Positions 14,435-26,200 of a stretch of 64,000 nucleotides of DNA are shown here, piece after piece. Positions within the stretch are counted from its first letter, which is position 1. Each line of letters starts with the position of its first letter. The stretch spans positions 124,001 through 188,000 of the forward strand of contig NW_001799020.1 of the NCBI RefSeq assembly GCF_000165425.1, written 5' to 3'. A program made the translations under genes and the position numbers. The notes below the pieces were generated by a model. It saw only the letters and a program-made list of their open reading frames with translations, had not been told where the DNA came from and did no database searches. The DNA comes from Paramecium tetraurelia (Eukaryota; Ciliophora; Oligohymenophorea; Peniculida; Parameciidae).

Positions 14435-15558
14435 ATGTAATACAATCGTTTAGGAAACACAGGTTTATTAGTTTCTTAATTGGGATTTGGAAACATGGTC
14501 AACTTCTAACCTGAAGACGAAGAGATCAATGTAGCCATTATCAAGAGAGCATATGAGGCTGGAATCAATTTCTTTGATACTGCAGAATTGTTCTAAATTC
14601 CTATCTATTATTAGTTATCAACATGGAGAGGCTGAAAAGCAACTTGGTCGATCCATTAAAATACTTAATATTCCAAGAGAGAAATTAGTAATTACTACAA
14701 AAGTGTTTGGTAACTAAGCTCCTGGAGGTATCGATTATTTATAAGATTTAGGATTAAATGTGAATAGGATGTGTACATTAAGTAGAAAGCACATCATTGA
14801 AGCAGTTCATACTAGTCTCAAGAATCTTCAATTGGATTACGTAGATATAGTTTATGCTCATCAATTCGATTCTGAAACACCCATAGAGGAGATCGTCAGA
14901 GGATTCAATACAGTAATCGAGGATGGCAAAGCCTTCTATTGGGCTACCAGTAACTGGAATGCTGCTTAGATCCAAGAGGCAATCAATTATGCAGATTTAC
15001 ATGGATTGATTCGTCCAATAGCCGATCAAGGGGAATATCATATGTTGGAGAGAAAGAGATTTGAGTAAGAGTTCGTAGCATTGTATGAAAAACACAATTA
15101 TGGAACGACTATCTATAGTCCTTTGTGTGGAGGATTCTTGACTGGAAAGTATTTAGAGGGTGTTCCTGAAAATAGTAGATGTGGAAAAGATAATGGATGG
15201 TTGACTAAGGATAGAGCTGCAAATAGATTCTTATTGAAATATAGTATTAATAATTGATAGAGTAATAGCAAGTAATCCAAGATATGTCGAAGGATTGAAA
15301 TAGTTTGTAGCTTTGGCAAAGGAATTGTCAGTCACTCCAGCTTAATTGGCATTGGCATGGACTATGAGAAATAAGGATATTGATGTTGCCATTACAGGAG
15401 CAAGGACAGTAGCACAATTGGAAGAATCTTTGGGAAGCATTGAATTATTGAAGAAATTTGATAAAGATTTGGATGAGAAATTGGATAAGGTGTTTGAGAA
15501 TGCACCAAAATAAGAGTTGGAATTTAGAACAATGAAACCATTTCCAAATAGAAGATGA
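14435..15558 (+). CDS. Aldo-keto reductase (Kv-beta / AKR6-like)
   Basis: 357 residues. Introns at 14590-14614 and 15244-15268 (both 25 nt); the spliced length is an exact codon multiple. It has the AKR barrel landmarks in order: [36 protein letters not shown] with the catalytic Asp and Tyr, TTKVF with the catalytic Lys, [12 protein letters not shown], a SNWNAAQIQEA strand, [16 protein letters not shown] and [16 protein letters not shown] for NADPH binding. The order and the [10 protein letters not shown] motif resemble potassium-channel beta subunits and bacterial YghZ-type reductases. It is likely a soluble NADPH-dependent carbonyl reductase. A channel gene lies 2.5 kb downstream, but nothing here shows association. 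Confidence 0.88.
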
Positions 15559-15746
15559 TGAATTTATTTATTATAGTCTATTCCAATTAGGTTTTATAAG
15601 TTTACCATATTAAAATAATATAAAAAGATTACACTCTTAAAATTATAAGATAGTGCAATAATTCTATTGTTGTCAAAATATTAATGCTTTTAAAAACAAT
15701 TAATAATATTTCTGCATAGATCAAAGAATACACTGGTAATATTATC

Positions 15747-16489
15747 TCAATTATTCAACGATTAATTATTCCTAATAACAATGTCTGATTTATTGATTCT
15801 GATATAATCCTCTATTTATGATTTAATTCTTTTTTAAATTTACTCTTCAGTAATACGACTTCTTTTGTTGATTTACCATTACAATGTAGATTTACCTTTT
15901 AATAATTTCTTCCGGATTAGTCACAGTAACAGTAATGATGAGGAAAAAGAAATACTCTAAAGCTTTAATCTCGAATAAGAGTGGAGCATAAACAATAACA
16001 AATTGATCCTCTTGGAAAAAGCAGATTTTCAATATGAATTTAGTGATTTCTTTAAGAATGAATTTATTTGTAATAGTTTGTAATTATTTCCTTAATTGGC
16101 CATCTTAAAATTCTGAAAATTCTAATCAATACTCTTTACCAACTTCTGCTAGTTTCTATGCATCAATAGGCTATCCTTCATGTCAACCTACTAGAATGGA
16201 GAGTCCAAATCTCTGAACGATGAGTTTATAAGCAGGTTTGCCAGGTTGGACATTGTCTCTGGCAATTTGATCGCAATCTATTACTTTTACACCAAGGAAT
16301 TCATTGATGTATTTGCCACAACAAATTCCACCTGTGACGCCTATAATTTGCACTCTTCCGATGTAATGCTGAATGCCAAATATTATGATTAGGGCTATGA
16401 TGAATCTCACTATATTGCCAAAGAAACCAAGCTTGTTGAGGTTGATTAGTATGCATACGAGACGTCAAGGCTAGATAGAAGGGTAACAT
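15747..16489 (-). CDS. Dephospho-CoA kinase-like protein with shortened P-loop region
   Basis: Order of motifs fits dephospho-CoA kinase (last step of CoA synthesis): GVTGGICCGK P-loop, VIDCDQIARDNVQPGKPAY, IDAQKLAEV-F, YAPLLFE, then EEQIQKRIKSQ and a final DIVIRNN. Three introns fit well: 16171-16191 (21 nt), 16113-16139 (27 nt) and 15862-15895 (34 nt). The Ser/Thr that normally follows the P-loop Lys is missing and the next helix is about four residues short, so phosphate binding may be impaired. The first exon is uncertain: the ATG at 16489 is one base out of frame with the P-loop exon. Either a +1 base or an unrecognised intron lies between 16489 and 16410. It may be a decaying duplicate. 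Confidence 0.72.
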
Positions 16490-16607
16490 ATATATTCTAG
16501 GATATGTATTTCTGCGTGTTCAGAATGATTAGTCTCTTCAATAATTACTTATAATTCACTAATTAATTATTCCATCAAGGTATTCGTTTTTTGTTTATTA
16601 ATATATT

Positions 16608-17751
16608 ATGAAATCAGCATTGCTTCTTTTAGTCATTGCTCTGGCAACAGCTTCAACAGTTGGTGACCTCACATAGAGATTGTCAAACTATGCCGAACAT
16701 CCTTTTGGATCATCCATGATTAACTTGGTCAGTGTTAACATGAAAACTGGTGGATCCCTCAACGAGCTTAAACAACTTCTCCAACAAATCAAGGATGAAT
16801 TGATTGCACTCACACAATTGCAAGATTCAGAAAATGCCACTTTCACTAGAAGATCTCAAGTTGACCTCGCCAAACTTCAAGCCACATTAGAATAAGCCTA
16901 ATAAGATCTTGATAATCAGAGATAAGAACAATCCAGTCTTAGTAATGAATTGGCTACACTCTAAACCAGAGTTAAAGAAGATTAAGCAGCTCTTGACAGA
17001 AATGGCAGAGGCAGCTCTGATGCTCAATCTAGACTTGATGCTGAAAATGCAGATTTTGCTACCAAATTCTCTGATTACAATGATGCCATCTTAGCATGCA
17101 AAGAAGCCTAAAGATTATTGCTTAATTTGAGAGGAGAAGGAGCATCACTTATCCAATTGACGTATTCCTTATCATCTCTATTCATCTAGCTAAGACACCA
17201 AAACCAATCTTATTCAAACTAAGGAGAACTTCTAAAAGATCAAGGAGATTCTTGAAGCTCACACCAAGAAGAGTTCACTCACTCTCTTCCAACCAATCAT
17301 TGAAGGTTTGGCTGAAATGACCACCAAAGTCAACCCAGAAACTTTGAATAATGTCTTGAGCTTAGTTGCCAGATTGATTACTGCCTTACAAGAAGGACAA
17401 GATTAATTGGAAGCTAATCACAAGACTCAAGTAGACAATCTCAGTAGATTGGGAGATGATTTGAGAAATGAAAAGCAAACCCTCTAAGTCTCTTTGGCCA
17501 CTGCCAACAATAGACTCAAAGAAATCCAATCAAGATTGAACGAATTAGACGGTTTAATCAATATTTCCAATGCTATTGTTGAAGTCACCCAATTGAACAT
17601 CTAGGATGCCACCAGAATCAACGAATTAGAGGATTAAGAATACAGCAACCAAAAAGTTAGCAGGTATTATATCTTTTTCTATTTTAGATAAACTGAAATC
17701 GATATCGTAGATAGATTAATTGAATATATCAACCAAAAACTATCAGAATGA
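16608..17751 (+). CDS. Trichocyst matrix protein (TMP) family
   Basis: 363 residues with introns at 17162-17189 (28 nt) and 17664-17687 (24 nt). It has a clear signal peptide (MKSALLLLVIALATAST). The rest is mainly heptad-like acidic coiled coil with few Cys and regularly spaced Asn/Asp, Leu and Glu. TMPs are made as precursors, sorted into trichocysts, cut by processing proteases, and assemble into the crystalline core that expands on exocytosis. The related genes at 41762 and 46128 share the signal peptide, the length of about 360 residues and the two-half coiled-coil layout. Assignment rests on this architecture; which TMP subfamily it belongs to cannot be told here. Confidence 0.85.
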
Positions 17752-17848
17752 TTTATACATCAAATGCATATATTCAATTTTTATTAATATTCAATAACAT
17801 CTTAATATATACACACATACAATCTGAACTGTTTTGATTATTACAAAA

Positions 17849-18013
17849 ATGTCTTCTAGATGGCTACTTGCTAGTGAAATTCTTAATTTTAAGATACAAA
17901 AAATCTCAAAATTTAAATATTTTCAATTTGTTAGAGATTACGTTGGGAGTAACAAATTAAATATACTTAAGAAATTAGATATGTTGATGTAAATATAGGA
18001 AATTACTTAATGA
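17849..18013 (+). CDS. Possible small protein, 54 residues
   Basis: Open under the ciliate code from an ATG to TGA in the spacer between the TMP gene and the channel gene. Composition (MSSRWLLASEILNFKIQKI at the start, Lys-rich later) is protein-like but no domain is recognised. It could be a chance ORF. The rest of 17752-18101 shows nothing. Confidence 0.25.
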
Positions 18014-18101
18014 GTTGTTATTTGTTATATATAATTGATGTCTGTAATGAAATGTGTAATTTATTATTTATAGTGAAATTTAAACAACCTTGTCAGATAA
18101 G

Positions 18102-20592
18102 ATGAGTATAGTTAATGCTTCTGAAAATTTCATCAACATAAATTCACCTGACAATTCCAGAGCCATTTTGGTGAGGAAACGACGCAAGATTGATACGGGT
18201 TGGAAGAGCAATTTCATGTTGTAAACCATACGAAATAAGGCGGAGAAAAGAGAAGTATTAGTGAAATGTATAAACAGAATGAGATAATCAACTTAAGTAA
18301 AAATTGGATTGTAAGCTTAGGTGAAACAATTTCATTCGTTGACCGAGAAGCAATTAAATGTGATCGACGATTTCGGATCTGGACATTCAAAGGGGACTAC
18401 TACTAAACAAATTAAAAAGCAAGAAACTCAATTTGAATCCATTTATTATGAATCGAAGTTATAAATGGGTAAACTCAGGGGATTGGTCCTTAGATATTTA
18501 GAGAAGCACAGCAAAAACCAGGAATGGTCAATTAAACCAAGTCACCCTTTCATTATTATTTGGAACATGTTCAAGCTATTTTTTATGGTCCACATTTTCA
18601 TTCTATTTCCATTAATTGATGCCTTCGGAGTGAAATTGAATTAAGTAATAGTTAGATAAGAATAAATATTTTTGATGGAATGGATATTTCTAGTACGTAT
18701 ATATCATGATACCTTAGTTATTTGACATTGTCTTAAGATTTAATGTGCAGATATATAAGAGTGGCCAATTGATAAAGTAACACTAATATTTGGCATTACA
18801 ATATTTGAAAAGTGGGTTCTTTTTGGATGCCCTGGGCATTGTTGGATTCTCCTTGTTTCTCTTTTAAGACATACTATACATCAAATACATCTACTTTTTC
18901 AAGATATCCGAAATCAAAAAGTTCATCAAGTTCCTGAGATACGAGTTGGATCCCCAAAATAAATACAACAATCACATCAAACTGATAACTCTCTTTGTGA
19001 CCATATTTCTATTAGCACATATCATAGTAAGCTAACATCTAAATAAAAGGCATGTCTATGGATAGTTGCTGGTCACACTGAACCCAGTTGGCTGAGTAAT
19101 CATGGCTTACAAGACGACCAGTGGTATATCCAATATCTGTGGGCATTTTATTTTGCCATCCTTACAATGACTACAGTAGGTTATGGAGATATAGTTCCAG
19201 TCAATGAGATTGAATTGGTAGCTTGCATTATGATTGGTGCTTCTTTCCAGTGCAATATTTGCTTATACTCTAAACACCATCACGACTGTTCTCAAAGACA
19301 TCGATCAGAATAAGAGTTAGTTTAATCAGGAGGCCAGAATCATATAAAATTACTTAGTAAAGAAAGGTTGTGATACTGATCTGTAGAGGAGAGTGTAATA
19401 ATATTTGAAATCTCTATTGAAATGGGGTTTGGGAGAAATAGAAGTAGAATGAAGATAGGATATTCTCCAAATTAAGTAGGCCTCTGTAATAAGAAATCAA
19501 CTTATAGGATAAGGGTCAGATGTTACTTAAATTACCATTCTTAGTTAACAATTTTAATATCGAGTGTATTAAGGAGTTGATGTAACACATTCAGGAAGTG
19601 TATTATCAGCCTGGAGAATTTATTAATCCCTAAGATGGAGTTTACCTATTGTATAAAGGATAAGCAGAAGTCTGTTGGGAGTTCGTAGATCAATCCTAAA
19701 TACATCTGCGATATATTTTAAGGTGACCACTATGGATTACTAAATCTATTCAATGTTGATCAATCCAAATACTTTCTAAAGAGCTCAGGGTTCTCAATTT
19801 TCTATTTCATACCAACTTAGATATTTCAATAAGTATTGAAGAATAATGATAAGGAAGTCTTCTGCATGATTAACGATTAAGTTATCTTTGAAAACTATTC
19901 AAATCTCTTTCTATTTTTGTCCACTTTGCAGACGAGAAGGTCATCTCATTTGTCAAGATATCACCTACAAACCTCATAGAGCCATCGCTATTGCCAAGTC
20001 TAATAAGCAATCTGTTTAGGAAAGATAGCAATACAAACGCTTCTGTGTTAAGCAGTAGATCTTGAGAAACTACAAGGAGATGCATGTCGAAACCTGCCAA
20101 TTCATAAACGATAAAAAGGAGATCATGAAAATTAAATATAAATCTATCTTCGATTCTGATGATGCAGATGAAGAACCTGAAAGCATTGAATTGTAATCCT
20201 CTCAATCTTGGTAATTTGATGAAGCCTAAATGGATGAACAAAAGGTTCCTATTTATGTTGATGAAAATCAATTCAAACCCAAAATCCCTTAATAAAAAAG
20301 ATTAACTCTTAACAAACGGCAGACCATTGTTGGGTTTCAAAAAAAGAAAACCTAAGACATTATGTAAATCAACTTATCGAACCTTTAAGAAGCGGAGACA
20401 TTCCCAAACCATCATAATCACATTCCTGATAACAGCTCTCAGAAATCGAAAGATACATTCGATAATATTGACGTTATGAAATCTTTTAACAAATACTTCA
20501 AAAAATACAATTATCAAAATATTATCAAACAACTAAATTAGAGAAGGAAAACCATTAAGAAAAAGATTAAAAGATTAGAAAGGATCTATTGA
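18102..20592 (+). CDS. Voltage/cyclic-nucleotide-gated type potassium channel (frame displaced at four points)
   Basis: Typical ciliate six-TM channel. A basic cytoplasmic N-terminus is followed by TM segments, an S4-S5 region (KISEIKKFIKFLRYELDP), the pore with selectivity filter TMTTVGYGDIVP, a C-linker (EDRIFSKLSRPLQQEINL), a cyclic-nucleotide-binding-domain-like region (YQPGEF...GDHYGLLNLF), and a CPLCRREGH Cys cluster before a charged tail. Two good introns: 18693-18717 (25 nt) and 19027-19049 (23 nt). After the pore the conserved frame moves by +1 near 19247, 19444, 19685 and 19905, with no intron possible; elsewhere it is open to the TGA at 20590. It is either a damaged gene or carries four inserted bases in the assembly. 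It would conduct K+ across the surface or ciliary membrane. Confidence 0.82.
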
Positions 20593-21006
20593 ATTCATGG
20601 TTATTATATTAATTAATTAGAAATATATGATTGCACATATTTTATAAAAAATGAAAGATTATTTTTTATATGAATTCAATTTCGTCTTCATTTTAAATAG
20701 TTTCTGTATTTTATTATATTCCAATAAAATTGGCATTAAATAGAAAAGAGTTCCTAAATTACTCAATTCTCAAACAAACTCTTCTACTTTAAAATGTAAT
20801 AAATGTATTATTCTATCCATCAATAGAAAATCTTTCTATCCTTTAGAAATGATATTGGATCCTGTAGATTTAAATTTTGAATAATAATTATATAATATAT
20901 GTTTAATGTATGCATAATTATCATGCTAAGAGTCCTTTTCCTTCAGAATGCAACCAAGTGGGGAATGATGGTTTAACCTTCTTGACCTATGGTTGCTGAT
21001 TTCTTT
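20593..21006. other. Convergent intergenic spacer
   Basis: A+T-rich 3' spacer between two convergent genes. No supported gene. Either version of the downstream gene's C-terminus stops at or near 21007-21026. Confidence 0.5.
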
Positions 21007-21025
21007 TCAACCATATTGTGTAAGT

Positions 21026-21978
21026 TCAGATTTGAGTTGAGAAATCAAGGATGAATCGAATTTACTCAAGTCTCTATTGTTATTAATAGGCTTCAAGAGC
21101 ATAGAATCGTTGGAAATCAAATTTTTCACTAAATATTGAAACCGAATCATTACCCTTCCTTAACGATGGATCCAGGATAGAGGTCAATGAATCTGTTAAC
21201 ATTGACTTTCAAATTGTCTTCTGCCTTCTTCAGTAGCTAAAGGGATTGGAAAGATTGCATACTTAATTGAGCTTTGAATGGTTTTGGAATGTTGGCCAAT
21301 TCTTCCTTGGAGTATTCAAGACCCTTGTACATGACTTCGTTGTAAAAGTATCTGTCCCAAGAGTCGACTCTGAGGAGACCGAAAAAGAGGAACCACTCAA
21401 GAGGCAATAGTTTCTAAAGGATGGTTCCTCTTGCAGTAGGTGTCATATCGCTCATGTAGTTTTGATAGACATAATTGTCCCATTCATATATGTTTTAAAC
21501 GCTATCAGCCAATGTTCGCTCTCTTGCTTCTGCTTATAACCACTCTGGGGCTGTGGATCCTCTGACACCTCTTTCGACTTTTGAGAATCTTGCTCTTCTT
21601 TTATTGAAGAGAATCCAAGTGTAGGGATGGAATCCTTCTCTTTGGATATGTTCGAAGAGGGGATCTCTTCTTAATTCTCTATCTTAAAATAGGACTAAAT
21701 CTTCTAATGCCAATCCTCGATCCAAGCCAATGTTTCTCATCCATCGGTAGAGGAATCTTGTGTGATGAAGTGATCGTTGAGTACCTTGCAAATAAGGGTT
21801 CAACCATCTTGTAGATGAGACCAGTCCATCCTTAGGTGAATAATTTCATTGCTGATAGGGTCATGGCAGGTGTTCGTGGTTCTGAGTACCATTTCCTGGG
21901 AGACCCAATTATTCTTTGTCTATTGAGGGCACGTATGTTGACTAATTGTTCATAGACGAGTTTCTCTAGTCGAACCAT
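21026..21978 (-). CDS. Unknown conserved-looking protein, ~300 residues
   Basis: Starts MVRLEKLVYEQLVNIR and has introns at 21757-21784 (28 nt) and 21129-21153 (25 nt). As written the frame ends at the TGA at 21028-21026, giving 299 residues. If the run of three G (plus strand CCC 21153-21155) holds one base too many, the last exon is read in another frame that ends at 21007. That reading has a more ordinary composition. The protein is rich in Arg, Trp, Tyr and Phe (for example WILFNKRRARFSKVERG) with few membrane segments. That composition is common in ciliate-specific mitochondrial or ribosomal proteins, but I do not recognise it and assign no function. Confidence 0.7.
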
Positions 21979-22019
21979 GGATGTAAATTAAATCTTTTTT
22001 TATTTATATTTACTAATAA

Positions 22020-25000
22020 ATGGACTAAGAAGCATTAATGCAAATGCTCCAAACGTTGATGAAGGATCAAGGGGAAATTAAAATTGGGAATTTTGTTATT
22101 TAACAATAAGAACCAAAAAGAAATAACACCACTTTGATTCCACATAACAAGGCCGATGTTCCGCAATTCAGCAAAAGCTAATAAGATATAGATTACATAA
22201 TAACTAAACCGAATGAGTTTGTCAATGATCTGTTCTTCGATGAACCACTGCCGGATTTGGATTAATTCATCGAACAGGAGGTTGTGTCCAATTTTACAAT
22301 CGATTCATAAACAAAGCCCAACAATGTTTAAAAATAGTTGTTCTCTAAAACCTATTAGATGATAGACAAATTCAGTCCAAACCTCAAGGAAGAATTCGAA
22401 AGTGCATTGGAGTATGATTTTGAATAATTGCTCAAACCCAAAACCTCCGAATGTTCCTCTGACACTATGACTACCATTACAGATACTACCTCCAGTGACC
22501 CTTTAAGGACCTTCCTCATGTCTTTGATTCCAATAAAATCTTCCCTCTCTCCCACAAAATAAACTTAGATCGATTTCTTATTTTTGTACTCCCAACCTCT
22601 GCTCCAAATCACCAACAATTCGACCAAGAAAGCTGTGCAGAAATTGGAGATAAACAAGGAGTTGAATTCAATCAAAGAAGTATTTATAGATGTCAAAGCA
22701 GAAATCAAATTTATGTCAACTCCAGCGAGAATGGATAGATTTGGAGAAGCCCTGGATTTGAATCCTAAAGCCTTGCATTACGCAGGTCATGGAATCTACA
22801 TGGAATCAAATCAACAATCATACCTCCTCTTTGAGTAATTACATGGAGTAGCCTAATTAGTTTCAGCAAATCAAATTCTCTTATGCCTCCAAAAACTCAA
22901 ATCTCCAATCCTATTTGTATTTGTAGCCAGTTGTCATTCCAAACTCATAGGCGAAGTCTTTCATCAAGCTGGAGCTGAACATGTGATCTGTGTCCACTCC
23001 AAAGAACAGATAATGGATGAAGCCTGTTGTGTCTTCGGCCAGATCCTTCTATCACGGCTTAATCAAAGGACAATAGACCGTCTGTTAAGCCTTTCTAACT
23101 GCCAAAAACTAAGTCAAAGTTGAAGGGAGATTCCCATATGCCGAAGAAAACAAATTCCTTCTGCTTACTAAGACAACTCATCAATGCTCCACTTGGCTAT
23201 TGCGAGAAGGGGAGTTTAAAGATCTCACTCCTCAACAGAACTAAAACAATCTGCCTTCTCTTGTCCCCAATTTCACTGGCAGAACTCAATAGATGTAAGA
23301 AGTCATGGACAAAATCATTTAAAATTAACTTATCAATATCAAAGGAGTGTTGGGAGTAGGCAAAAGTGCTTTGATAAAGGAAATCAGTATTTACATAGCT
23401 TAAAGAAACATTTTCAAAAATGGAGTTGTCTACTTATAACTCAATTAATGTGATAGTTTTGATAGTGTAACTAGTAGATTTGCTCAAATCTTTATGCCCA
23501 ATCTAACATTGCAAAGTAATTATGAAATCAAATAATTGATGGTCACTCAAATCATATAAACTATTAAAAATCAAGAATTCCTCCTCATTCTGGATAATTG
23601 TGATTTGATTATGCATTCCAATGACCGCGATGTCTTTGTTGACTTTCTTGAATTACTCCTAGCCAATTGTAAATGTCATCTATGTATCACAAATAGAAGT
23701 GAAATCCTTCAATAAGGAAGAGTAATCAAAATTGAAGGTTTACCCCAAGAAGAAAGTGCTCAACTATTCATTAATTCATCTTCAAGAGAAATTACCATTC
23801 AAGAAGTTGAGGAATTATTAGGTTGTAATGATCTTCTGAATAGATATACTTGGAATGATAAATTATTGATCTAGAAATTCTCCAATCATGCCCTATTCCA
23901 AATTCTGGATGGACATCCTTAAGGTATCATACTATCATCAGGTCTACTCGAGAATTACACTCTAAAAGAATTATACTAACAATTATCCTACAAATAATTG
24001 ATGGATTTGCCTATTTCAAGTAGGGTAACTGAAGAGGAAAGGAGATCACTTAGAGTGTCATTGAATTTAAGTTGGGGGAACTTAGTGGAAAGATATGAAA
24101 AGGCTGCCATCTTTTTTGGGATGTTAGGATTACTGCCATGTGGTATTTACAATGATGAATTAAATGATGTTTGGGGGCCAGGATGGGAAAAATTGGCAAC
24201 TCAATTGATTAAGAGTTCCTTATTGTTGTCTACTAAGAAAAATACAAAAACACATTATTGCTTATACAATTTTACTGTTAAGTTTGCAGAAAGTAAATTG
24301 GATTCTAAATAGAAAAGATTGTATCATCATAATATTGTTAAATTATTACTAAAAAAGTCATTGACATATTACACTCAAATAGGTACTTAAGCACATGATA
24401 TTAATAATCAACCAAATGATGATTTCTTGGCAATTGAATAAAATATCAAGAGTGCTATTTTTAGAGAATTTGAAATCATATCAAATGGTTAATTCGAAAT
24501 TGAACCCTAAAAACAAGAAAATAAGGATTAGGAAAATGATGATGAAACATTCAATCTGCCTTTGACCAAAGAAAACTTAGAGATGATGCAAAAGAAATAT
24601 GAAAACAATAGTTAAAAATCTCATCTAAGTTCCAAAGTAGGTTTCACTGGTTCTGTTATATCCAGCTTTAAATATGATTAAATCTCTGATGATTATATGA
24701 CTAATGCTCCAAAACGAAAATCTTTTTCTATCGCTAAGGTTGGGGTCACAATTAGTGAGGAGGATGAATTATAATCGAATAAAGATTATTCAGATAATGG
24801 TATGAGTATTAATTATGTGGAATCAAAACTTTTTAAGATCAACTCCAACAATGTCAAGCATGAACTCATTGATGATTCTAGCAATCCCTAGGAATGCCAA
24901 ACCTAATCATAATTTTAATAGTCATCAATTCCTCAAGCTATTCAGAGTGATTAAACCCAGGTACAAAAGATTGTCGATCCAAAATTTATTAAATCCTCTC

Positions 25001-26184
25001 CTAATCCTAATCCATTAACTCAAAGAGTTACTTTTCTTGATTAACAAATTAAGCCTCTTGCCCAGGATATGAAAAAATAGAAACTTGAGGAGGATGAAAA
25101 GCAACATCAACCTCTATCTAAGCGATAAGCAATTTCTAAGAAGGGAGATAGAGCGAAATCTGGTAAGGCCAAAGAAGAACCGACTTTATCTGCCTAATAA
25201 CCAAATAAAAAGGATAAAATATAAAAACTGATCCTGTATTATTGTTAAATTTTGTTGCTTCAAAGAAGGTACAACGAATGTCTAAAATTTATTAACTGGT
25301 CTTATTAATACTTTTATGGAGATTTATTATTCACTGCTAATATAATCAAAACAAAGGCATGTGTATATTATATGCTTAAGGAACCCAAAAAATCGTAATA
25401 AGCATTCAAGTAAGCAAAGGAGATGTTCATTAAAAAGGGTTGTACTCTAGGTGTTGCATGTTGTGAAGCTGCTAGTGGTTACATTTCCTTATAAGAACGA
25501 AGTTTGCTTTAAGCCAAAGTTAATTTTGAAAATGCACTTTAATTTTATGAGTAATTGAATCATGATTTTGGAAAACACTTCTTAAATAGATGGCTGCTCT
25601 TAGTTAAAAATAAAATTTCAAGTCTCAAGAATGATAGAGCCAAACATATTCAATAAGAAAAGATGTTGATTGAAAATCTTAAACAAGAATTCAAAAAGGG
25701 AATTAAAGTAGACAATCTCATTTAAAAAAAACACAAGGGAGGAGTCTTCATTTTAAGATGGCTAGGCGATACGTTATCTATTTTCATTGAAATTGCTACA
25801 GTTGAAGATTCTAAATAGAAGGATATTATGAGCATTTTGAGAGTTGTTGAATAGAATCCAATTACAAACTATAAAAGAAATTCAAAAAAATCAGATGAAA
25901 TAGAAATCAGACCCACAACTGTGAGTAATGCTAAACCAACTAGTTCAAGCAGCAGCACTGCAACTCTGAAAAGGTTTAATAAAGTATAGAAACCACCTCC
26001 TAATAGCAAATATTTAAATGAAATAGCAGAAAATGTATAACAAGAAGAAGATCCTACAAATACATCCTTATAACAATTATAGAAATAATAATAACAATAG
26101 TAGTAACCTTAAAAACCGTTTATAAAAAAGAATGCTCAATTATAAATGATGCCTTGCCAAAAAAAAACTACCAAAAATTAATGA
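22020..26184 (+). CDS. CHAT protease - NB-ARC/STAND ATPase - TPR-like protein
   Basis: About 1387 residues, no introns found. Residues ~185-410 form a CHAT (caspase-like) domain with both catalytic residues: His257 in LHYAGHG and Cys305 in FVFVASCHS, followed by an AGAEHVICV strand. Residues ~430-760 are a STAND NTPase: Walker A GVLGVGKSALIKE (Lys448), Walker B FLLILDNCD (Asp525), an ITNRSE sensor Arg, EGLPQEESAQLF and a GHPQG motif like the NB-ARC GLPLA. An acidic linker follows. Residues ~1070-1210 look like TPR helices, and the end is Gln-rich. The frame moves +1 once, at about 23037 (TTC[G]GCC), in the middle of the CHAT domain; both halves match the family. By analogy to apoptosome and NLR proteins it may be a nucleotide-switched protease, which is inference. 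Confidence 0.85.
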
Positions 26185-26200
26185 TCAATTTAAAAAAAAC

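Noticed and set aside
19882-20271. 129-residue minus-strand ORF
   Set aside because: Lies fully antisense to the C-terminal exon of the channel, which reads well on the plus strand under the ciliate code.
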